A stretch of 35,531 nt of DNA from a virus: IMG/VR virus record IMGVR_UViG_3300032265_002388, positions 1 through 35,531 of that record; one strand, written 5' to 3'. The notes under the pieces are model-generated. The model saw nothing but the letters and a program-made list of their open reading frames with translations. It was not told where the DNA came from and did not search any database. Below are positions 1-7,126 of the stretch, piece after piece (within the stretch, counting starts at the first letter, position 1; the number at the start of each line of letters is the position of its first letter). The translations under genes and the position numbers were made by a program.

Positions 1-1285
1 AAGTTCCAGAATTGTGCCAGTCTTGTTGTAAGCTAATCAAACTATTCACATTTAACAAACCCACAGTTGATGTTACAGTAAAATTTACATGCGGGCACCG
101 AGACTTAACTAACTCTAAATTTGATTCAATGGTATTCCAGTTAGTACCGTGTCTAACGTATTCAGCCACACCGTCTCGGGCATCTAAACTAGCACCAATT
201 TTAATGTTGGAAAATTTTTTCCAAAGATCTAATACACTACGACCTCGATAAGTTAACGTTGTAAAATTAGTGGTGTATGTGATTTCTAAATCAGTGTTGC
301 CGCACTCAATTAACGCATCTAAAATTTCATAATGTTCTGTAGTTAGTAGTGGTTCACCGCCAGCAAAATATATTTTTTCAACCGTTGGTACGTACTCTAA
401 AATTTCGTTTAATCCTAAATTTCTTTGTTGTAATTTTAGAGATGACTCTACTGAATTTTTCTTGCCAAATAATACACCTTCTTCTTGAGCAATAGCACTG
501 CTAAAGTACCCACTACACATGCGACACTTAAGATTACAAATATTATTCAATCGAATATCAAGATATACAGGATCGAAGTTGTCAATTGACCCATCCTTAT
601 TAAGCGTGGCTTGTTTTATGTTTTTCCATCGAGCATTATTATACAATCTGTTGCTTTGCAAGTTAATATCTTCTTGAGCATAACACCTGCTACATTCTTT
701 GCTACGCGACCCAGACAGCATGTTTTTTCGTAATTGATTAAATGCAGGAGAGTTTAAAATCGTGGTTATACTTTGTTTCTCAATGTTACCCATGGGGTAT
801 TGATGATCGGCTACACAACATGGTAACACATTTCCATCGGGCCCTACATATAGATGCATCCAAGGCAACACACAAAAGGTGTCTTGCGTTTTATATGTTG
901 GTGTATATTCAATTCCTTCTACAATATAACTTTGAATAGCACATGAATCAGTAGAATCTAATTTTTGAACTTGCTCAAGCTCAGCCACTATGTTTTTGTT
1001 ACCGGTAATAACTAAAATAAAAAAATTACTAATATCAATTTGGCTAACATGTTTCTGCAAAGCACAAATAGCACGACCTGGCAGATCTGCATAATCATAC
1101 TTGTCTGCACAATCTTGAACTATAAGTATACGAAAATTAGGGCTGTACTCGGCCCGGTGAACCGAAGTTAAAAAATCATGTAAATGTTTATTGCCGCCAG
1201 GTTGAAAAAAATTAGATAAGTAATACGGCCCTACAGTGTCGTAAAGAGTTTGTTGGTCAGCAATGGCATTTTCAAATTGATACAT
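1..1285 (-). CDS. Radical SAM protein with N-terminal twitch-like region (C-terminus beyond the window)
   Basis: Reading the minus strand from the ATG at 1285-1283 gives an open frame of about 428 codons that leaves the window at base 1. The radical SAM signature CNLKCRMC lies at residues 249-256 and would bind the [4Fe-4S] cluster that cleaves S-adenosylmethionine; a GGEP motif follows at about 308-311. Before the core are FCVLPW (C138), LPCC (C156, C157) and ECSRC (C198, C201), the pattern of an N-terminal auxiliary-cluster (twitch/SPASM-like) region known from phage radical SAM proteins. Residues 1-130 form an additional domain I do not recognise, with hydrophobic strands RILIVQD and FFILVITGN. 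The start overlaps the stop of the gp47-like gene (TAATG), so the two are translationally coupled. The substrate is unknown and no precursor peptide is visible nearby. Family assignment is firm; function is open. Confidence 0.88.
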   Translation of the reverse strand, partial: MYQFENAIADQQTLYDTVGPYYLSNFFQPGGNKHLHDFLTSVHRAEYSPNFRILIVQDCADKYDYADLPGRAICALQKHVSQIDISNFFILVITGNKNIVAELEQVQKLDSTDSCAIQSYIVEGIEYTPTYKTQDTFCVLPWMHLYVGPDGNVLPCCVADHQYPMGNIEKQSITTILNSPAFNQLRKNMLSGSRSKECSRCYAQEDINLQSNRLYNNARWKNIKQATLNKDGSIDNFDPVYLDIRLNNICNLKCRMCSGYFSSAIAQEEGVLFGKKNSVESSLKLQQRNLGLNEILEYVPTVEKIYFAGGEPLLTTEHYEILDALIECGNTDLEITYTTNFTTLTYRGRSVLDLWKKFSNIKIGASLDARDGVAEYVRHGTNWNTIESNLELVKSRCPHVNFTVTSTVGLLNVNSLISLQQDWHNSGT

Positions 1286-2301
1286 TAAAGATTTTGGTAT
1301 ATTTTTAATAACAATTTAGGATCATAAAACTCACTTTCGATATTGGTCAATTGATCTGTGACAATCTGATCCACACTTTCAAACTTGACTTCTCCAGGAG
1401 ACATGTCTGTGTCTATCGCTGAACTTTTAACAGGAATCAATGCCATTTCTCGCAAGTTGTAGTCCTTAATAAATGTGTCTTTGATAAAATTAGCTTCTTC
1501 GTAACTAATGTCAATATCTAATTCAACTCGGACATGCATACTAGATTTGAATATACTAGCGCCACAATCAATGGCTTGACTTAGTTTCATAACCTTGTAC
1601 AACGGTTGTCCTGGCCAGGCAAGGTATTGATCTTCTTTACCCCACTCTTTGATCATCATACCACGCTGATCATCTCCAGCATCGGCAAAATTATGTGGGA
1701 AACAGTTACCGATGTAGTTAATATTTTTTTTATGTTGACGTAAATGAAAGTGCCCAGAGTAGACGCTTTCGATATCGCCAAAGTTTTCTACCTTAAGTTC
1801 TCCGTGATCTGGCATTTCTACCATGGCATTCATTTTAAAATGTGGCAACTCAAAATGCCCAAACATATATTTGGCTGACATTTTGGCCAACTTTTTATGA
1901 TCGTCACCTACAAGCCAAGGAGCAATAATAACATCGCCGTCTTTGAAAAAGTCATTAACAATAACAATATTAGGAATGTGCTTGGCCCATTCGGTAGAAT
2001 AGATATCACGCTTGTCCCTGTAATACAAGTCATGGTTGCCAGGAATAAAGTAAAAGCGGTCAAAGGCCGCTGACAATTTTTCTAAACTGCGCAAACTATA
2101 CTGTAAGGTCTGCATGTTAATGGCCGCACGTTGATGCGACCAGTCCCCAAGAAACATTCCGGTTTCACATCCATTAGTTTTGGCTGTGGCAATAAACCAA
2201 TCAATGAAATCACTACAATCCTGATTGTGTTGTTGGCTATTTGATTTTAGGCCAAAATGGATATCGGTACAAACAGCTGCCTTGCGAAATAGATTAGTCA
2301 T
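1285..2301 (-). CDS. 47: gp47-like recombination nuclease subunit (Mre11/SbcD-type metallophosphoesterase)
   Basis: This 338-residue calcineurin-like phosphoesterase closely matches T4 gp47 in length. All metal-binding motifs are present: TDIHFG (D13, H15), LGDW (D53), PGNHD (N89, H90, D91), FGHFE (H149) and SGHFH (H184, H186). In T4, gp47 pairs with the ATPase gp46 to resect DNA ends for recombination-dependent replication; a gp46 partner is not in the window. The ATG at 2301 lies only 7 nt after a TATAAT box and has no Shine-Dalgarno sequence, suggesting a leaderless mRNA. The gene ends in a TAATG overlap with the downstream radical SAM gene. Assignment to the SbcD/gp47 family is strong; that it is the functional gp47 rather than another phosphoesterase is inferred from length and phage context. 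Confidence 0.88.
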   Translation of the reverse strand: MTNLFRKAAVCTDIHFGLKSNSQQHNQDCSDFIDWFIATAKTNGCETGMFLGDWSHQRAAINMQTLQYSLRSLEKLSAAFDRFYFIPGNHDLYYRDKRDIYSTEWAKHIPNIVIVNDFFKDGDVIIAPWLVGDDHKKLAKMSAKYMFGHFELPHFKMNAMVEMPDHGELKVENFGDIESVYSGHFHLRQHKKNINYIGNCFPHNFADAGDDQRGMMIKEWGKEDQYLAWPGQPLYKVMKLSQAIDCGASIFKSSMHVRVELDIDISYEEANFIKDTFIKDYNLREMALIPVKSSAIDTDMSPGEVKFESVDQIVTDQLTNIESEFYDPKLLLKIYQNL

Positions 2302-2303
2302 AG

Positions 2304-2337
2304 ATTATATTATACGCTTTGTTTTTGGATAAATCAA
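2304..2337 (-). promoter_or_regulatory. Sigma70-like promoter for the gp47-like gene
   Basis: On the minus strand, TTGATT (2337-2332) and TATAAT (2314-2309) are separated by 17 nt, and a second overlapping TATAAT lies at 2309-2304. From the first box, transcription would start at about 2302, at the ATG itself. No ribosome-binding site is present between the box and the ATG. Confidence 0.6.
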
Positions 2338-2346
2338 GTCAACTGG

Positions 2347-3504
2347 TTAGATAAGATGTTGATCGGTTAGTGCAATTACATTGGGCCATAACTCTTGAAA
2401 ATGCACAGTGCTCCATTGATCGTACCATTGAATTTGTTTTTGAAACTCTAATCGGCTAATCAGTTGACTTTTGTTATTGTTTTCCAAATGCACAGATAAT
2501 TGTTCAATTCCCTGGATAGGATACAAATTTTTATCCTCTGGGTGTAACGAATTAGTATGATATTCAACAACTTGATTTAAAATTTGGCTGGCTACTTGTC
2601 GGATGGGTTGAGGCATAAAAGAAACGACCATGCCCTTATTATCATTAATTGGCAATAGATTAAATTTTTGTAGGCCCAGTGATTTAAATACTTTTATAAT
2701 CTCTAAGAGATCAAGTGCATTAAACATACTATAGACCATGTTCATAGTAAGAGTGTTCTCCCAGTGCTGATGCAAAAATTTAATATTTTCTTCTAACTGA
2801 TTCCACTTGGCACCTTGTCGTACATACTCAAATTGTTTGTAAGTATTTTCCGCACTAATATTCCACATAATTTTATCTGCAGGCCGTTTTAGTAAATCTG
2901 GCAAACAAGGCAAGTTCTTTAAATCATAACTCAAGTTGGTAATAATACTAATTTGGCAGTCGTTTGGTAATACTTTTAACAGTTCGTAATTTTGTTTCAT
3001 TAGTAGTGGCTCACCACCGACCAACAAAATTTCCTTCACATGTGAAACTCTGTTTAAAATCCAAAACAATAATTCATCTTGGTATGGTTTAACCGGTCGC
3101 AGACCATTCTCTTTCAGTTTATCATTCCATGTGCTACTAAACAACGGACTACAATACATGCAAGATAAATTACAAGTGTTATTCCACCGAACATCTATAA
3201 ATTTTAAACTAATTTGATGCGGATCAAATTCAGGATAGAACGTATTATAATGATTTCTAAGAGTTGAGTGACCATTAATTTTTTCTTGTTCAATACAACT
3301 ATTACAATTTTCTAAATCTGGTTTACCATTTAACATTGCAGACTGAATTTCTTTTAATATCGGGGAATTTTCAATATTATCAACCCACTCGACATTTAAG
3401 TCAGCCAAACTTTTTTGTCCAGAACAACAAGTTCTAACATGCCCGTTTTCGCGTATAGTTAACCCATTCCACGGAGCCGTGCAATATACAGATTTTTTAT
3501 CCAT
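2347..3504 (-). CDS. Radical SAM protein with N-terminal twitch-like region
   Basis: This 385-residue protein carries the radical SAM motif CNLSCMYC at 111-118 (C111, C115, C118) and GGEP at 163-166. The N-terminal region has C8 (YCTAPW), C26-C27 (RTCC) and C67/C70 (NCNSC), matching the arrangement in the other radical SAM protein of this window, so the two are paralogues. In the twitch-type family these cysteines are expected to hold an auxiliary iron-sulfur cluster. It lacks the 130-residue N-terminal domain of its paralogue. The start ATG overlaps the gp55 stop (TAATG, 3502-3506), so it is co-transcribed and probably coupled with the late sigma factor. Substrate unknown. Such genes recur in T4-like aquatic phages, where they are annotated only by family. 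Confidence 0.9.
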   Translation of the reverse strand: MDKKSVYCTAPWNGLTIRENGHVRTCCSGQKSLADLNVEWVDNIENSPILKEIQSAMLNGKPDLENCNSCIEQEKINGHSTLRNHYNTFYPEFDPHQISLKFIDVRWNNTCNLSCMYCSPLFSSTWNDKLKENGLRPVKPYQDELLFWILNRVSHVKEILLVGGEPLLMKQNYELLKVLPNDCQISIITNLSYDLKNLPCLPDLLKRPADKIMWNISAENTYKQFEYVRQGAKWNQLEENIKFLHQHWENTLTMNMVYSMFNALDLLEIIKVFKSLGLQKFNLLPINDNKGMVVSFMPQPIRQVASQILNQVVEYHTNSLHPEDKNLYPIQGIEQLSVHLENNNKSQLISRLEFQKQIQWYDQWSTVHFQELWPNVIALTDQHLI

Positions 3505-4418
3505 TAGTTCTCGTTGTTGTATTCGGCAATGTCAATATTTGTAACCACCGAGCCAAAGTTGGGATTTTTCTTGCCGGCATTCTGACGAGTCCAGCTAGGA
3601 TTAAGTCCTGCTTGCTCCAACATGTCATCACGAATGTTTTGATTTTTCTTTTCTAAATTTAAAATTCTTGTAAACGAGTTAGTGATAGCAGCCGTATAAT
3701 ATGCAAAAGGATTTTGACTTTTTGACTCGTCAAACTGTAGGCCAATTTGACTTAGCTGTAACAGGGCCTGACCACGCATTTCTTCGTTGTAGGTATAGCC
3801 GCGCCAGTTTGAACGTGTAGCATAACGTTCACACAGTTTCATATACATAGTGGCCAAGGTACGGGTGGCCTGTCCATGATCCTTTGAGAATTCACCAGTT
3901 TCAAAATCGCCAATCCAGTGACTTTTGCCCACTTGATATGGTTGTTTGTTTTCGTCTAGACGATAGTGATAAAAAGGAGGAAAGTTTAAACGTACATGTT
4001 TTTCGTCTAGCACCGGCACGTCGAGTAGTTCAGCCAGTGGATCATCCTCGGGTATGTCTAGCTCAAAAATATCTTCAATTTTTTTCTTTTTTGCCTGAGT
4101 TTTAGGTACCTTTTTAGGTGCCATAGGTATATGATCCCAGCAGGTAATACGGAATACTAAATCAGTATTTGCGATCTTTTTGGGATCAATAATCACTCCA
4201 GTCTCGCGTTTGATGCGATCAGCGCGATTGCGACGAGCTTCGGCAATGGTACGCTGATTGATTTTGGCCAAGGTGGGCAAAATGATATCATACTGATGAT
4301 CGTTTACAGGATCTAGGTAGCTACAGTAGGTATTTTTGCTTAGGTGTATTTGCTTCAAGATATCTCTATTGTTGAGATAATTGGTTTTTGCTGGTGTTCT
4401 TGTGGGTGTAGTTGACAC
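3504..4418 (-). CDS. 55: gp55-like late-transcription sigma factor
   Basis: The C-terminal half contains the gp55 hallmark: YTYNEEMRGQALLQL followed by FDESKSQNPFAYYTAAITNS, matching the T4 gp55 region around FDETKYKNPHAY. YLNNRDILKQ near the N-terminus matches YVNNKELLQA of T4 gp55. gp55 replaces the host sigma factor on RNA polymerase so that late promoters are read. I place the start at GTG 4418-4416 because TAGGAG (4432-4427) lies 8 nt upstream and a strong promoter begins transcription at about 4437; a GTG at 4505 would extend the frame by 29 residues but lies upstream of the promoter. From GTG 4418 the protein is 304 aa, well above the 185 of T4 gp55, owing to an insertion with a basic run (KKVPKTQAKKKK) and an acidic stretch (EDIFELDIPEDDPLAELL). 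Confidence 0.85.
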   Translation of the reverse strand: MSTTPTRTPAKTNYLNNRDILKQIHLSKNTYCSYLDPVNDHQYDIILPTLAKINQRTIAEARRNRADRIKRETGVIIDPKKIANTDLVFRITCWDHIPMAPKKVPKTQAKKKKIEDIFELDIPEDDPLAELLDVPVLDEKHVRLNFPPFYHYRLDENKQPYQVGKSHWIGDFETGEFSKDHGQATRTLATMYMKLCERYATRSNWRGYTYNEEMRGQALLQLSQIGLQFDESKSQNPFAYYTAAITNSFTRILNLEKKNQNIRDDMLEQAGLNPSWTRQNAGKKNPNFGSVVTNIDIAEYNNEN

Positions 4419-4443
4419 TCGTTGATCTCCTAATAGTATATTT

Positions 4444-4471
4444 ATTGTAGCATAAAAACCACAGTTGTCAA
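4444..4471 (-). promoter_or_regulatory. Strong sigma70-like promoter for gp55
   Basis: On the minus strand a consensus -35 TTGACA (4471-4466) and -10 TACAAT (4449-4444) are separated by 16 nt. An extended -10 TG (4452-4451) lies one base before the hexamer. The predicted start is at about 4437. The leader holds the TAGGAG ribosome-binding site (4432-4427) before GTG 4418. Host-type recognition suggests gp55 is made early or in the middle phase. Confidence 0.72.
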
Positions 4472-4505
4472 CCTTTAAATCATTATCTGGGTGGTTTATT
4501 TTCAC

Positions 4506-4515
4506 GGTAAATATA
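4506..4515 (+). promoter_or_regulatory. Candidate late promoter (GGTAAATATA) for the baseplate operon
   Basis: GGTAAATATA aligns with the T4 late promoter TATAAATA. It is followed by a short leader with AGGAAA (4520-4525) and the ATG at 4531. It faces away from the gp55 promoter in a compact divergent control region. Confidence 0.5.
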
Positions 4516-4530
4516 AGATAGGAAACAACG

Positions 4531-5676
4531 ATGGCAGAAGAAAATACAAGCGCAGTCCCTGTAGGTGACGAAGATCCTTATGCTGCTCAAGAGCAGGCGT
4601 TAGCCAACGACTTAGCTGGAGATGGCGTATCTGTTAAATCTATTGAAACTAAACCGCAACCTGTTGACCCTGCAGTAGCACAAGATTTAGAAAACGGACC
4701 AGGAACCAACGTTGCGGTCCCCACAGCCGATGTTAAGAAAAGTGCTGCGGATGTTGGCTCTCAAGATCCGGCCGCGGCATTTACAAATCCTGCATCAGCC
4801 GGAACCTTTACCAGTGCGGCATTTGGGCTTGGTACTGCCGGTGAGGCAGCAGCTCGAGCAATAGTAGGAGTAGGACAAGCCCAAAGCCAAGAAACCAACA
4901 TGAGCCTGTCACAGCAGTTGCCGGCCAACACCGACTGGCGTGTGACCTTGAGACTAGCCCCAGGAGCTACTTATTTGTACAAGGCTGCAAATGCTGGCCT
5001 ATTACAACCACTAAAAGTTACCAATGGAGTGATATTCCCGTATACTCCAACAATAACCACTGCCTACAAGGCCAAATACAGTGAATACGATCTTACTCAT
5101 TCAAACTACCGTGGCTACTTTTATCAAAACAGCTACACCGATGCTGTTACTATTAACGCAACATTTACAGCACAAAGTACTGCAGATGCAGCCTATGTGC
5201 TGGCAGTGATACATTTTTTCCGTTCAGTGACTAAAATGTTTTATGGCCAAGATGCCCAACGTGGAAGCCCGCCACCATTGGTATTTCTCAGTGGGCTAGG
5301 TGACTATCAATTTAACAATCATCCTTGCCTGGTCAGTCAATTCAATTATACCTTGCCGGCTGATGTGGACTACATTAGCTCTGGAACGCCTAATAATTTA
5401 GGATTAAATCTAGCACCCTTGCAAAATTTGTACTCTACAACACTCAATGCTGTAGCGCCCACAGTTACACGATTGGCCACAGCCTTTCTTCCACCAGGAG
5501 CACAAAATGCCATACCTGCACCCCTGCAAGGCCTGTTGAGCAATCCTACTTATGTGCCTAGCAAAATAGATATACAACTGACTCTATTACCAGTACAAAG
5601 TCGACAACAAGTCAGCACACAATTTAGTCTCAAAGGATTTGCAAACGGTCAATTACTCAAAGGAGGGTTCTGGTAA
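4531..5676 (+). CDS. Baseplate tail-tube cap/junction protein, gp48-like (tentative)
   Basis: A 381-residue structural protein. Residues 1-125 are rich in Ala, Pro, Gly and Gln and look disordered. The folded part begins near NTDWRVTLRLAPGATYLY and contains FPYTPTITTAYKAKYSEYDL, then YTDAVTINATFTAQSTADAA and HFFRSVTKMFYG. This pattern is familiar from tail-tube-junction/baseplate proteins of T4-like phages. It is the first gene of the baseplate operon, directly before gp53, which fits gp48 or gp54. The start has a good ribosome-binding site (AGGAAA, 7 nt spacing). The peptide VAQDLENG in the flexible tail recurs in the hub-like protein at 7127. Structural role is likely; the exact T4 equivalent is inference. 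Confidence 0.6.
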   Translation: MAEENTSAVPVGDEDPYAAQEQALANDLAGDGVSVKSIETKPQPVDPAVAQDLENGPGTNVAVPTADVKKSAADVGSQDPAAAFTNPASAGTFTSAAFGLGTAGEAAARAIVGVGQAQSQETNMSLSQQLPANTDWRVTLRLAPGATYLYKAANAGLLQPLKVTNGVIFPYTPTITTAYKAKYSEYDLTHSNYRGYFYQNSYTDAVTINATFTAQSTADAAYVLAVIHFFRSVTKMFYGQDAQRGSPPPLVFLSGLGDYQFNNHPCLVSQFNYTLPADVDYISSGTPNNLGLNLAPLQNLYSTTLNAVAPTVTRLATAFLPPGAQNAIPAPLQGLLSNPTYVPSKIDIQLTLLPVQSRQQVSTQFSLKGFANGQLLKGGFW

Positions 5677-5978
5677 TGTCGGCACAATACTCTAGCACCA
5701 GTCCGTATTTCCTAACAGGATACAGTCAATTTTTCCTAGATGTCATGGTCAATAGACCTATACCCAAAAGCACCGATGATATTTTGTTTACTATTAACAC
5801 CACATTCCAATATCGTCCAGATCTATTAGCTTATGACTTGTATGGTGATGCTGGCCTATGGTGGGTATTTTATCAACGCAATCCCAATACCTTGACCGCG
5901 CCACCCATGGACTTTGAGGCAGGCGCTATAATCTATTTGCCTAAAATTGACACTTTAAAAACAGTGTTGGGATTCTAA
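5676..5978 (+). CDS. 53: gp53-like baseplate wedge protein
   Basis: A 100-residue protein matching the T4 gp53 family core: FQYRPDLLAYDLYGDAGLWW, then QRNPNTL, then FEAGAIIYLP near the C-terminus. In T4, gp53 joins the wedge sectors around the hub. It is shorter than T4 gp53 (about 196 aa), as in many relatives that keep only this core. The start ATG overlaps the stop of the previous gene (TAATG) and has a near-perfect ribosome-binding site AGGAGGG (5661-5667), so both genes are on one mRNA. The conserved core and the location next to other baseplate genes make the call secure. Confidence 0.82.
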   Translation: MSAQYSSTSPYFLTGYSQFFLDVMVNRPIPKSTDDILFTINTTFQYRPDLLAYDLYGDAGLWWVFYQRNPNTLTAPPMDFEAGAIIYLPKIDTLKTVLGF

Positions 5979-5979
5979 C

Positions 5980-7125
5980 ATGCCGGCCAATCGTCAAGAC
6001 AATCCAAGTTTTTTTGGCAATGTAAATCTTTTTAGTAATGCAACGGGAACACAAACCTACGCAGATAAAGTTTTAACAACAAAACAAAGTCAATCTACTC
6101 CGGCTGATAATTTTGGAGTACTCAAACCTGATTCCTGGGATGATAGTCCTAAAAATGCACCAACCTCGCCTGGCGCCGGTACAGGCACTGGACAACAGGG
6201 CGGTGACGATACTCCAGGACCTAACACCGCTACTACACAACAGGCCCTGGCGGTATTTTCAACTTCAAATCCAAATCAGCTGATTCCAACACAACCCAAT
6301 CAACTAGATCAATATGCTAGTTATACCTACAGTATCGGTTGGTATGTACTAAGCGAAGCTCAATTTAAAACCATGGCCAAAACACAACAGGCCAACATAG
6401 CTGGATGGCAATTGCTCATGCAAAGCGGTGGAGCCCCTACAAAAGGTCGTAGTCCAGCATTTCCGGTAGACTACTACATGGACGACCTTGAAATCAGTAG
6501 TAAAATATGGGGCGGCGGAAAAAATGCAGCCAACAATGCTGTGGATATAAAATTTCGAGTAACAGAACCCAACGGTATCACTCTAATACAAAGCATATTT
6601 AATGCGGTCAAATCGGTGTACGGTGCCACCCCAACCACCAGCGGAACCGTGAATGCTCCAAACTATCTTACTGCACAATATTGCCTGGTCATACAATTTT
6701 ATGGCTACGATGCAAATGGCAATCTAGTGGCGCCAGCCAAAGGATCTTACAACACCTCTGGTGGTTATGGACAGACAGCTGTGATTACCAAGTATTATCC
6801 GTTTACCTTGACAGATATAAAATTTACAGTGGCTAACAAAGCCGTAGAGTACTCAATATTTGGCAAACCTATACCCATGAAATATAACAGCAGTAGCGAT
6901 CGCGGGACAATTCCACATGCGTTTACTATGACTGGACAAACTGTAAATCAATTATTAAATGGAAAACCAATAACCACTCAGAATACCGCTGACCAGAGTG
7001 CCAGAGATAAACCGGCTCCTAGTAATACAACTATTGTACCTCAGACATTATCAAGTATAGCGACTGGACAAGATAATCCATTGGCTACCTCAGGTGGCAT
7101 GGACTTTACCGCAGGGAATTTTTAA
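5980..7125 (+). CDS. Baseplate hub-like structural protein
   Basis: A 381-residue protein. The first 105 residues are low-complexity (Gly/Thr/Gln/Pro-rich), followed by NQLDQYASYTYSIGWYVLSE, DYYMDDLEISSKIWGG, FRVTEPNGITLIQSIFNAV and YCLVIQFYGYD. The C-terminal part includes YYPFTLTDIKFTVANKAVEY. The EPNG...IQSIFNAV pattern resembles hub/spike-associated proteins of T4-like phages. No enzymatic motif is seen. It begins one base after the gp53 stop and ends 1 nt before the next gene. Position between gp53 and the gp5-like spike suggests a hub component comparable to gp27 or gp26, but I cannot assign which. Confidence 0.6.
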   Translation: MPANRQDNPSFFGNVNLFSNATGTQTYADKVLTTKQSQSTPADNFGVLKPDSWDDSPKNAPTSPGAGTGTGQQGGDDTPGPNTATTQQALAVFSTSNPNQLIPTQPNQLDQYASYTYSIGWYVLSEAQFKTMAKTQQANIAGWQLLMQSGGAPTKGRSPAFPVDYYMDDLEISSKIWGGGKNAANNAVDIKFRVTEPNGITLIQSIFNAVKSVYGATPTTSGTVNAPNYLTAQYCLVIQFYGYDANGNLVAPAKGSYNTSGGYGQTAVITKYYPFTLTDIKFTVANKAVEYSIFGKPIPMKYNSSSDRGTIPHAFTMTGQTVNQLLNGKPITTQNTADQSARDKPAPSNTTIVPQTLSSIATGQDNPLATSGGMDFTAGNF

Positions 7126-7126
7126 A

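Noticed and set aside
12-939. Plus-strand open frames at 12-251 and 742-939.
   Set aside because: They are antisense to the left-edge radical SAM gene, whose cysteine motifs read clearly on the minus strand.
4419-4505. GTG at 4505 as start of gp55, adding 29 residues.
   Set aside because: The region holds the -35/-10 promoter of the gene itself and has no ribosome-binding site; GTG 4418 has TAGGAG at 8 nt and the conserved protein begins after it.
7094-7126. ATG 7094 as start of the second hub-like protein.
   Set aside because: It overlaps the previous gene by 32 nt; ATG 7127 has AGGGA nine bases upstream and directly follows the previous stop.
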